A stretch of 64,000 bases of DNA from Chloroflexota bacterium (GTDB lineage: Bacteria > Chloroflexota > Dehalococcoidia > Lucifugimonadales > Lucifugimonadaceae): contig JABIFF010000024.1 of the NCBI GenBank assembly GCA_018650845.1, positions 1 to 64,000 on the forward strand. Direction: 5' to 3'. Within the stretch, counting starts at the first letter, position 1; each line of letters opens with the position of its first letter. Positions 51,087-58,971 of the stretch are shown here, piece after piece. A program made the position numbers and the translations under genes. The notes beneath the pieces were generated by a model, which did no database searches, was not told where the DNA came from, and saw only the letters and a list, made by a program, of their open reading frames with translations.

Positions 51087-52196
51087 ATGAAAATCACCGA
51101 TGTAACCGTCACGCTGTTCAAATGGGAGAACATCCCCACTACGAACTACAGTCCGCTTTCTGGGAAGATCCGTGGCGAGTCGGATCTTGGTCTTGTAACC
51201 ATTTCAACCGATGAAGGAATCGATGGCCATGCCTTTCTGGGCACATCAAGCCAGCCCGCCAGCCTCGATACAAGCTCGCTAATCAAATACCTGAAACCAG
51301 TGCTAGTCGGTCAAAACCCACTCGACCGCGAACGTCTGTTTCAAACCCTGACCCAGCTCGTTCGAAAATCTGGCATTCGAACAGTTGGCGCGTGTGACAT
51401 CGCCCTCTGGGACATTGCTGGCAAAGTCGCCAACATGCCAATCCACCAACTACTCGGCACCTACCGATCCAGCGTCCGTGCCTACGCATCATCGGTCGTT
51501 TATCAGCAGCCTGAGGTCTACGCCGAAGAAGCCGCAAAGATGAAGAGCGAAGGCTGGACCGCATACAAAATCCACCCGCCAACAGACCCTCAACTCGATA
51601 TTGAATGCTGCCGACAAATTCGTGAAGCCGTCGGACCCGATCACACCCTCATGCTTGATTCCACATGGGCGTACGACTACCCCCAGGCGATCCGAGTTGG
51701 CCGTGCGATTCAGGATCTTGACTACTACTGGTACGAAGACCCTCTCGCCGACGACGATATTTACAACTACACGAAGCTAAAGCAACAGCTCCACATTCCG
51801 CTCATGGCAACCGAGCAAACACTCGGCAACTTCACCGCATACGCACCATGGATAACGTCGAAGGCAACCGACTATCTCCGTGGCGATGTCGCGGTAAAGG
51901 GCGGCATCACAGGCATTATGAAAACGGCCCATCTCGCCGAATCGTTCCACATGAATTACGAAGTTCATCACGGCGGTAACTCGCTCAACAACGTCGCAAA
52001 CCTTCATGCCATCATGGCGATGAAAAATTGCGAATTCTTCGAAGTACTACTGCCAAACGGTGCGCAAAAATACGGACTCGAAAACGATATCGAAATCGAT
52101 TCCCAAGGCAACGTGCATACGTTCAACAAACCTGGACTCGGAGCCGATATAGACTTCGACCTAATCGAAAACAAGAAGATCGCAGTCGTTTCCTAG
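51087..52196 (+). CDS. Enolase-superfamily enzyme with K-x-H motif
   Basis: This 369-residue member of the mandelate racemase/muconate lactonizing family has metal ligands D191 (MLDSTWAY), E217 (YEDPL) and E243 (ATEQTLG). The usual K-x-K of the racemase group is K161-x-H163 (YKIHPP), and the far side has a histidine pair H294/H295 in EVHHGGNSLNN. The second lysine base is thus replaced by His. That points to a dehydratase-like or otherwise altered chemistry, and the protein is not close to its upstream neighbour. The N-terminus (ENIPTTNYSPLSGKIRGESD) forms a long capping loop. A two-hairpin repeat lies directly upstream and supplies the nearest GGAG. The M48 gene follows 12 nt later. Confidence 0.88.
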   Translation: MKITDVTVTLFKWENIPTTNYSPLSGKIRGESDLGLVTISTDEGIDGHAFLGTSSQPASLDTSSLIKYLKPVLVGQNPLDRERLFQTLTQLVRKSGIRTVGACDIALWDIAGKVANMPIHQLLGTYRSSVRAYASSVVYQQPEVYAEEAAKMKSEGWTAYKIHPPTDPQLDIECCRQIREAVGPDHTLMLDSTWAYDYPQAIRVGRAIQDLDYYWYEDPLADDDIYNYTKLKQQLHIPLMATEQTLGNFTAYAPWITSKATDYLRGDVAVKGGITGIMKTAHLAESFHMNYEVHHGGNSLNNVANLHAIMAMKNCEFFEVLLPNGAQKYGLENDIEIDSQGNVHTFNKPGLGADIDFDLIENKKIAVVS

Positions 52197-52208
52197 CCGC
52201 CACGCACC

Positions 52209-53381
52209 ATGACCACTGCCGAAAACGAAAATCTAGAGCCGAACGAACCCAAAGCCACCGTGCCGACAAAGCCTGTCGACCCCGTGCAAGCTCGTAGCTA
52301 CCAACGAATCAAGTTGACGTTTTCGATCGTTTCGATGGCGCTGAACGTAGTCGCACCTCTCGTGTTCCTACTCGCTGGCGGTTCAGAAGCGATCAGAAAT
52401 CTTGCCGAAGGCTGGTCGGGAATCGCCGCCGTAGTAGTAGTCATCTATCTGCTCGTCACCGGTATTGGACTCCAGATAATCGAATTCCCGTTCGAGGTCT
52501 ATTCGGGGTTCATAGTCGAAAAGAAATTCGGACTCAGCAAGGTCAACATCACAAGCTGGCTGTTCGATTGGCTAAAAGGAACACTGCTGCAGTCGGTATT
52601 GCTCGTAGCTTTAATATCAGGAATGTACTGGCTACTCCGATCACAACCCGAACTCTGGTGGCTCTGGGCTGCAATAGCAGCAACCATACTGGTCATCATC
52701 CTGATGGCACTCGTGCCAGTGTTGCTGCTCCCGCTCTTCTACAAATTCGAGCCAATCCCCGAAGGCGAACTAAAGGACCGACTGTTCGCCCTCGCCGATA
52801 CGATTGGCACGCACGTGCAAGGCATCTACGTTTGGCACCTTGGCGATAAAACATCCAAAGCGAACGCCGCAGTCACGGGGTGGGGTCGTACTAGACGAAT
52901 CATCATCTCCGACACGCTGATCGAGTCAAATTCCATAGAAGAAATCGAAGTCGTGATGGCTCACGAACTTGGGCACCACGTTCGATGGGACGTTTGGAAA
53001 ATGCTCGCAGTTTCGACCGTGCTAATTTTTGTCAGCTTCTTCGTTATCGACATGGCGCTCACAGCATGGATCGACTCACTCGGCCTACGAGGAATCGACG
53101 ATATCGCCGGGCTTCCACTCGTTCTCATCGTCGGTGCGGGAGTTTCGCTCGTCGCACTGCCAATCTCAAACTGGTTATCACGCAAAGCGGAAACCGCCGC
53201 CGATCTCTATGCACTCAATCTCACTGGAATGCGTGACGAATTCATCTCTGCAATGGACAAACTCGGTGATCAGAATCTTTCACAAAAGAAACCAAATGCG
53301 GTAGTCGAATTCATTTTCCACTCTCACCCGTCAATCCAACGTCGAATCGACAACGCCAACGCGTGGTCGCCAAAAACCTAG
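52209..53381 (+). CDS. M48 family membrane zinc peptidase (Ste24/HtpX-like)
   Basis: This 390-residue integral membrane protease has about five helices. The zinc motif is HELGHH (252-257), with the third ligand expected in KAETAADLYAL (about 320). The layout is that of M48A, with a YSGFIVEKKFGLSKVNITSW loop, an NAAVTGWGRTRRIIISDTLIE segment before HELGH, and FIFHSHPSIQRRIDNA at the C-terminus. This matches the CAAX-protease/Ste24 type more than HtpX. The N-terminal 35 residues are polar and rich in Glu/Pro. It probably acts in membrane protein quality control. It sits between catabolic genes with only 12-19 nt gaps, suggesting co-transcription without an obvious pathway link. Confidence 0.92.
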   Translation: MTTAENENLEPNEPKATVPTKPVDPVQARSYQRIKLTFSIVSMALNVVAPLVFLLAGGSEAIRNLAEGWSGIAAVVVVIYLLVTGIGLQIIEFPFEVYSGFIVEKKFGLSKVNITSWLFDWLKGTLLQSVLLVALISGMYWLLRSQPELWWLWAAIAATILVIILMALVPVLLLPLFYKFEPIPEGELKDRLFALADTIGTHVQGIYVWHLGDKTSKANAAVTGWGRTRRIIISDTLIESNSIEEIEVVMAHELGHHVRWDVWKMLAVSTVLIFVSFFVIDMALTAWIDSLGLRGIDDIAGLPLVLIVGAGVSLVALPISNWLSRKAETAADLYALNLTGMRDEFISAMDKLGDQNLSQKKPNAVVEFIFHSHPSIQRRIDNANAWSPKT

Positions 53382-53400
53382 TTCGCTCAAGCAATAACAA

Positions 53401-54561
53401 ATGCCAAATTCATCATTCACGCCCAAAACCGCAGTCGCTATCGAAGGTGAAAATTTCCTCATCAACGGCGTTCCAACACATGAGGGACGTTCGTTTAGAG
53501 GGAACTCAATCGAAGGTCTGATGCTCAACAGCCGCATGGCAAACGCTATGTGGGACGACGAAAACGAATTCACCCGTCACCTTTGGGCATACGCCGAAAA
53601 CGACCGCTGGCGAGCCGATCGCAACACCGACGAACTAATCGACATGCTGCCGATCTATCAGTCGAAAGGTCTCGACTGCATCGATATCAACCTGCAAGGC
53701 GCATCGCCTCTCGGCTACTACCGATCTGACGAAGAGGGTCTTGCCGATCTTCGCCAGCGAATTCATGCGGTTCACCCAGATGCTACCGATGAACAAATTT
53801 GGGAAGGCGTGCCAAATGTCGAATCTCAGCCGTGGATTTCTGGTGCATTCACAGCTTCAGGCGAACTCAAACCGGCCTTCATGGACCGCACAGCAAGAAT
53901 CATTGAAGCCGCCGACAATCTCGGAATGGTCATATGCCTCGGCTACTTCTACTTCGGACAAGACGAACGCCTCGCTGACGAAAATGCCGTGAAAGCTGCG
54001 GTCGATAACGCAACTCGCTGGGTACTAAATCAGGGATACACAAACGTCCTGATCGAAATAAATAACGAAGCCGATGTGCCGCGCTACGAGCACGAAATAC
54101 TCTGCCCGCCACGGGTGCACGAACTAATCGAACGTGCTGCTGCAATTGAAGTCGATGGCAAACGGCTGCTCATCAGCACCAGCTTCACTCGTCGTATGGT
54201 TCCAACCGATGCCGTTATTGCCGCTTCCGACTACATCCTCCTGCACGGCAACGGGATGCATGACACGCCTCAATTGACGAAACGCGTGATCGATACAAGA
54301 GCGTCTGAATCGTTCCGAGGCCAGCCAATATTCTTCAACGAAGACGATCACTTTGACTTCGAAAATGGCGACAACAACTTCGCTGCTGCGTTAGAACAAC
54401 GAGCCGGTTGGGGTTACTTCGATCCCGGGCCAGGTGCCGGAGGCGCAGCTGCCTACGGCGACTACGAAGTCGGCTACCAAAACCCGCCTATCAACTGGAC
54501 CATCAACACTCAACGCAAAGAGAGCTTTTTCTGGTTCCTGAGCGAAGTCACCGGCAAATAA
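53401..54561 (+). CDS. Clan GH-A-like (beta/alpha)8 glycosidase-like protein
   Basis: This 386-residue protein has no signal peptide. Features resemble the clan GH-A barrel hydrolases. An N-terminal strand pair (VAIEGENFLINGVPTHEGRSF) is of the kind that opens GH5/GH-A proteins. NE at strand 4 is in LIEINNEAD (E223, candidate acid/base), and a second Glu is in PIFFNEDDHF (E314, candidate nucleophile). DNLGMVICLGYFYFGQ looks like a barrel strand. The two candidate catalytic residues are about 90 apart, slightly closer than usual. Lack of a secretion signal implies an intracellular substrate. Some homologues in marine bacteria are annotated only as hypothetical, so I keep this functional call tentative. 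Gaps of 19 and 43 nt to the neighbours suggest one transcript. Confidence 0.65.
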   Translation: MPNSSFTPKTAVAIEGENFLINGVPTHEGRSFRGNSIEGLMLNSRMANAMWDDENEFTRHLWAYAENDRWRADRNTDELIDMLPIYQSKGLDCIDINLQGASPLGYYRSDEEGLADLRQRIHAVHPDATDEQIWEGVPNVESQPWISGAFTASGELKPAFMDRTARIIEAADNLGMVICLGYFYFGQDERLADENAVKAAVDNATRWVLNQGYTNVLIEINNEADVPRYEHEILCPPRVHELIERAAAIEVDGKRLLISTSFTRRMVPTDAVIAASDYILLHGNGMHDTPQLTKRVIDTRASESFRGQPIFFNEDDHFDFENGDNNFAAALEQRAGWGYFDPGPGAGGAAAYGDYEVGYQNPPINWTINTQRKESFFWFLSEVTGK

Positions 54562-54604
54562 TCTCAGGCAAACTTACGCACCACACCAGCAGGAACCGAA
54601 CCAC

Positions 54605-55375
54605 ATGACAACCCAAAACCCAAACATTTCGCTCAAAGGCAAAGTCGCCTTCGTTAGTGGCGCATCAAAAGGCATCGGCGTATCGATCGCTGAACTGTTC
54701 GCTGCAGCCGGGTGCGATCTAGCTCTCACGGCACGGAACGAACAAGAACTCGAACAAACCGCTGAGAACGCTCGCAAATCCGGTGTAAAGGTTTGGACGA
54801 AAACTGCTGAAATGGCCGACGCCGACGAAGTGAAAGCAGTTGGAAATGCGGCTCTTGCAGAGTTCGGGCACATCGACATTCTCGTGAACAATGCCGGAGT
54901 CACGATTCCGCAGCCGATCCTGGAAACCACCCTCGATAACTTCCACACGATCATCAATGTGAACGTGCTCGCACCGTTCTTGCTGACTCAAATTTTCGCA
55001 CCAAGCATGATTGCGAAAAAGAAAGGCAAGATCGTAAACGTGACTTCACGTGCAGCGATCCGGGCGTTCCCAACTGGCAGCGTTTACAGTGCGTCCAAAG
55101 GCGCACTTCAGTTGCTCACGCAGTCGATGGCAGTGGAGTTCGGACCTCACAACATCCAGACCAATAGTGTCGCTCCTACAGTCACTATGACTCCAATGGG
55201 CGACAACGCTTGGCCACCAAGCCCACGACGTGACGCCAAGCTTGCAAAAATTCCTACGGGACGATTCGCCGAGCCAGAAGAAGTTGCCGACACAGTGCTG
55301 TACCTAGCATCGGAAAACTCCAATTTCATCAACGGAGTAGAGCTACCAATCGACGGCGGCGAAGGCGCCGGGTAG
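54605..55375 (+). CDS. SDR family NAD(P)-dependent oxidoreductase
   Basis: This 256-residue classical short-chain dehydrogenase has the nucleotide motif GASKGIG (about 16-22), NNAGV (about 94-98), catalytic S148 (NVTSRAA), Y161 and K165 (YSASK). The C-terminal LPIDGGEGAG is the normal end strand. Loop residues FPTGS and TPMGDNAWPPSPRR may shape the substrate pocket. It is related to gluconate 5-dehydrogenase and 3-oxoacyl-ACP reductase-like SDRs. In this block, next to sugar-acid enzymes, polyol or sugar-acid oxidation is a reasonable inference. It is the last plus-strand gene of the catabolic run. Confidence 0.93.
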   Translation: MTTQNPNISLKGKVAFVSGASKGIGVSIAELFAAAGCDLALTARNEQELEQTAENARKSGVKVWTKTAEMADADEVKAVGNAALAEFGHIDILVNNAGVTIPQPILETTLDNFHTIINVNVLAPFLLTQIFAPSMIAKKKGKIVNVTSRAAIRAFPTGSVYSASKGALQLLTQSMAVEFGPHNIQTNSVAPTVTMTPMGDNAWPPSPRRDAKLAKIPTGRFAEPEEVADTVLYLASENSNFINGVELPIDGGEGAG

Positions 55376-55410
55376 TTCGGGCGGATTGTGGCGCCTAGCG
55401 GAGCATATTT

Positions 55411-55944
55411 CTACGCCCGTGAGCCGCTGATCCATTTACTCAGACTGTTGCCACTGTACTTCACAGCTGAAATGGCTATATGCCCCGCTGCTTTGGCATC
55501 TTCAAGCGCGTCGTGATGTTCAAATTCGTAATCAAGCTGATCGCACAACTGGTCCAGCTTGTAGCCTCGGTTCATGTGCTCGGGCCATGTTCGCTTTGCG
55601 ACAACTATTGAATCGACCCATTGCGCCCGAGGTGGTCGAACCCCATAGCGAACAGCCGATTTTGTGATTGCCTGCTGATCGAATGGCGAATGGCTCACAA
55701 CAATCGAATCATCGAGAAACGTGTATAGCTTATCGACCACATCTGAATAGATTGGCGATCCTTCGACTGTTGAAGCCTGAATACCGTGAACGCCAACTTG
55801 CCAGACCCCGAACTCACCTTCCGGATCGATGTACGAGACCCACTCGTCCGTGAGCACCCCGCCAGCGTAACGTGCCACGCCTATCTGACAGATCGAAGCT
55901 CTTGCCGAGTTCGCCGTTTCTACATCGATAGCAACGAAGTCCAT
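55411..55944 (-). CDS. DEDDh 3'-5' exonuclease
   Basis: This 177-residue DnaQ-like exonuclease has the acidic metal-binding set: D6 and E8 (AIDVETA), an Asp in VVSHSPFDQQAI (about residue 89), and the His/Asp of HHDALEDA (about 143-150). It lacks the BRCT or UvrC-like extensions of longer relatives and is a standalone nuclease. It is similar to the short DEDDh proteins annotated as exonuclease or DNA polymerase III epsilon-like, but too divergent to call the proofreading subunit. It is convergent with the SDR gene, 35 nt apart. Confidence 0.9.
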   Translation of the reverse strand: MDFVAIDVETANSARASICQIGVARYAGGVLTDEWVSYIDPEGEFGVWQVGVHGIQASTVEGSPIYSDVVDKLYTFLDDSIVVSHSPFDQQAITKSAVRYGVRPPRAQWVDSIVVAKRTWPEHMNRGYKLDQLCDQLDYEFEHHDALEDAKAAGHIAISAVKYSGNSLSKWISGSRA

Positions 55945-55996
55945 AGATATCTTTCAACACAAACCTAAAACTGACTGTCTGAAATCGATTAGGTCC

Positions 55997-56701
55997 CTAG
56001 TACCCGATCTTTATCTGCATAAACTGCTCGGCTAGTTCTACGTCGTACTTCTTGCCAGTCTCGGCAAGACGCTTGCGTGAACGCTCGTCGCGTTCATCGC
56101 TTCGTTCGCCCACCTGGCTCACATGCGAATGAAGTGCGTTCTGCCGCGTTTCAAAATGTTCAGTCACATCCACGTGAATGTTCGGCTGCTCGGGCCTGAA
56201 TAACCAAACCTCTTCAACCTTGTGAGGCTCAATACCCTCTTCAAGATGCTCCGGATACGCAACGTGATCTCGTGCGTACGGGAACACTGCATCCAACGCC
56301 ACACGACCCGTCATCGAATGATCACGGTGACGGATATAAGGTCGATTTGGATCAATAGTCAGAAGCAAGCGAGGCTTGTGAATACGAATCTGACGAACAA
56401 GCTTCTCTCGAAACTCGTCATTGTCCTCAAGTCCCTGATCTTTCATTCGCAGAAACACAACATCAGCCAGCCCATAAGCCTTCGCAGCATTCAGCGTTTC
56501 AGCTTCACGAGTTGCCGCTAAGTCGGCAGGCTTCACCGAACGATCACTGGTGCCCTTGTCACCGTTGGTGCAAACGACCAACACTACCTTCTTGCCCTCG
56601 GCACACCACTTCGCAATCGTGCCGCCAGAAGCCGATTCTGAATCATCGGGATGCGGTGTAATTACGAGTATCGACTCAGGTTCGTTCGTTTGCTCTGCCA
56701 T
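55997..56701 (-). CDS. PIG-L/LmbE family deacetylase
   Basis: This 234-residue protein has the zinc-binding motif HPDDSE (H17, D19, D20), with the third ligand region YIRHRDHSMTGR. PIG-L proteins remove acetyl groups from N-acetylglucosamine derivatives such as those in mycothiol or bacillithiol synthesis, and from antibiotic or lincosamide sugar intermediates. ATG 56701 is preferred because AGGA lies 6 nt upstream; the frame is open for eight more codons. Its neighbours are a peptidase and an exonuclease, so context does not settle the substrate. Confidence 0.92.
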   Translation of the reverse strand: MAEQTNEPESILVITPHPDDSESASGGTIAKWCAEGKKVVLVVCTNGDKGTSDRSVKPADLAATREAETLNAAKAYGLADVVFLRMKDQGLEDNDEFREKLVRQIRIHKPRLLLTIDPNRPYIRHRDHSMTGRVALDAVFPYARDHVAYPEHLEEGIEPHKVEEVWLFRPEQPNIHVDVTEHFETRQNALHSHVSQVGERSDERDERSRKRLAETGKKYDVELAEQFMQIKIGY

Positions 56702-56773
56702 ATATTTCCTAATGATTTTCACCAAAGAATTTTTCTTAGGTGACCAGCCCGTTCAAAAGTAACCAACGGGATC

Positions 56774-58747
56774 CTAGAGTGCTGATTCGTTCTCGATTTC
56801 GACACCCGGTAGATCGCCAGCGGGCGAGAATCCCATCACACGACCGTAAAAGTACAGCTCCCCCTCAAGCGAAGCCTTAATATTTTTCGACTGCCGGAAC
56901 CCATGCTGCTCTCCCTCGAACATCATCAGCGCAAACGGCAATCCCTTATCCCGAAGTGCACCAGCCATAATTTCGGCCTGAGAGGGCGGAACGATCTTAT
57001 CTTCGAGTCCCTGCAAAATGATCATCGGACACGACAACCGATCCATGAAGTTAATCGCCGATCGATCGTGATACAGCTGCTTCGCCTCCGGGTACGGACC
57101 AATCAAAGTATCCATATAGCGTGACTCGTATTTGTGCGTGTCACCAATGAACACGCTCAAATCGGCGATTCCGTAGTAGGTCGCACCAACCGCGAAGCGA
57201 TCCTCGAAAGTAAGAGCGTTGATGGTCGTATATCCACCCGCCGAACCACCCTTGATCGCAAGACGATTCGTATCGGCCTGACCTCTACCAACCAGATAGT
57301 CGGCCGCTGCAATACAGTCGTCGGTGTCGTACACGCCCCAGTTGCCTTTCAAAGCGTCTCTGAACGCCTTGCCGTGACCTGTTGAGCCACGATAGTTCAC
57401 ATCCACAACAGCAAACCCACGACTCGTCCAAAACTGCACTGGCAAGCTCAAAGCTGAACTCGTTGCGCTGGTCGGGCCACCATGGCTGATAACCAATAGA
57501 GGCGGTTTTTCGTCACCCGACGATTCGAACTCGGGATTCGTAGGGGCGTAATAGAACGCATGCGCTTCGCCATCATCGGTCGAAGGAAACGTGATTGCTT
57601 CTGGAACCGAGAGATATGCGTCATCGAGTTCGATATCACTCGACGATTTCAGAGTCGTGGTCGCTCCGTTTCCGAGAGCCGCAACTACGATTTCGGCAGC
57701 TGATGTCGGTGAAGCTCCAATGTATACAACCTGCTCACCGATCACGTTTACTTCAGCAATCGATGTGTGCGGCACAACGGTCTCAGCGACCTCTCGAGCA
57801 TGCAGCGTCACCATTCTGAATGCGCCCTTGCCGTTCTTTGTGCCTTTCAGCAGCACAGCACCATCTTCCAAGAACGAATACGTGCTGAACCCAAACGCCC
57901 ACGCCGGACCTCCGTGGTCTTTTTCCTCGGCGAGCAGTGGTGTGATTTTGCCAGCCGACCACTTGGTCAGGTTCCACCAACCCGATTCGTCAGTGATGAA
58001 GACAAGCGTGTCGTCCTGACCACTATTGGCTGGTGCCCAATCTGGCTGAACAATGCTGGTATCGGTTCCGCCAGTAATCTTCTGTTCATTGCTCACAGAA
58101 CCAGTGGCTGAATCAAAATCGGCAATCCAAAGTTCGCAACCGTCCCATGGCATGTTGGGGTGATCCCAAGACAGCCAGCAGATCTTGTCACCGGCAGGAT
58201 TTTGCCGAGGCGACGAGTAAAAATCGTGACCGCTTGCCAACACCTGAACATCGCCTGAGCCGTCCGTAGGCACAACAACGATTGCGTTATCGGCTTCGCG
58301 ATCTTCGTGATGCGTTTCGCTTACTGCCAGAATCCATTTCGAATCGCTGGTCAATCTCAAATCGGCGAATCGAACGCCTCGCTCGATAGCTGGCTCGTCA
58401 GTAATCGCTTCTGGCTGGCCCGCTCCGGAAGCAGAAGCCTTGTAAATCCGCTGGTCATCCCAGTTCGCGAAATAAACAGCTCCGTCACGCACTGCATACG
58501 CACTTCCACCGTACTCGTGAACAGCGTTTCGAGCGTTGTATGGCGCAGGATTCACGTCGGTGGTTGAGCCATCGGCAGAACGCTTCACAATGACGTACCG
58601 GCCGGCTTCTTCGGGTCGACCCTCATGCCAGTAAACATCTTCGCCATCAACACGAACCTCGCCCAGACGAAGACCGCCCTGAGTTATCAAATCAGCGGAA
58701 ATAGGAGATTCCCACGAACCGTACGGAGAAGTCTGCTTAGTTGGCAT
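56774..58747 (-). CDS. S9 family prolyl-oligopeptidase-like serine peptidase
   Basis: This 657-residue protein has a beta-propeller (about 1-400) followed by an alpha/beta-hydrolase domain. The catalytic triad is S502 (GGSAGGY), D583 (LEDKIVPP) and H615 (GEQHGFRQS). Repeated propeller strands such as WILAVSETHHED and KICWLSWDHPNMPWDG are visible. No signal peptide is seen, so it is probably cytosolic. It fits the dipeptidyl-/acylaminoacyl-peptidase branch, which takes the last steps of peptide breakdown and would serve protein recycling in an oligotroph. Length and domain order are usual for the family. Confidence 0.94.
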   Translation of the reverse strand: MPTKQTSPYGSWESPISADLITQGGLRLGEVRVDGEDVYWHEGRPEEAGRYVIVKRSADGSTTDVNPAPYNARNAVHEYGGSAYAVRDGAVYFANWDDQRIYKASASGAGQPEAITDEPAIERGVRFADLRLTSDSKWILAVSETHHEDREADNAIVVVPTDGSGDVQVLASGHDFYSSPRQNPAGDKICWLSWDHPNMPWDGCELWIADFDSATGSVSNEQKITGGTDTSIVQPDWAPANSGQDDTLVFITDESGWWNLTKWSAGKITPLLAEEKDHGGPAWAFGFSTYSFLEDGAVLLKGTKNGKGAFRMVTLHAREVAETVVPHTSIAEVNVIGEQVVYIGASPTSAAEIVVAALGNGATTTLKSSSDIELDDAYLSVPEAITFPSTDDGEAHAFYYAPTNPEFESSGDEKPPLLVISHGGPTSATSSALSLPVQFWTSRGFAVVDVNYRGSTGHGKAFRDALKGNWGVYDTDDCIAAADYLVGRGQADTNRLAIKGGSAGGYTTINALTFEDRFAVGATYYGIADLSVFIGDTHKYESRYMDTLIGPYPEAKQLYHDRSAINFMDRLSCPMIILQGLEDKIVPPSQAEIMAGALRDKGLPFALMMFEGEQHGFRQSKNIKASLEGELYFYGRVMGFSPAGDLPGVEIENESAL

Positions 58748-58869
58748 TTAGAATTTCCTTCTGCTGAACGAACGGTAGAGCGAACTACCGAAAAATCGAA
58801 TGCGCAGAAGGCTCGCAGAAGAACGCACGTAAGGCAACAGTGCCACCCAACCAAATATCGACGAACGCG

Positions 58870-58924
58870 AAACGCCCTACCTGTTCAATCCACCGGGCGC
58901 AGCGGATCAATAGGTAGGGCGTTT
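58870..58924 (-). terminator. Long-loop inverted repeat, probable terminator
   Basis: AAACGCCCTACCT and AGGTAGGGCGTTT are perfect 13-bp arms around a 29-nt loop. It lies 48 nt past the stop of the minus-strand lipoprotein gene and could end that transcript in either direction. No separate T tract is present. Confidence 0.6.
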
Positions 58925-58971
58925 CTATTGGCAGTTTCCTGCCGATATATCAGACCGTTCTCAAGCAGCGA

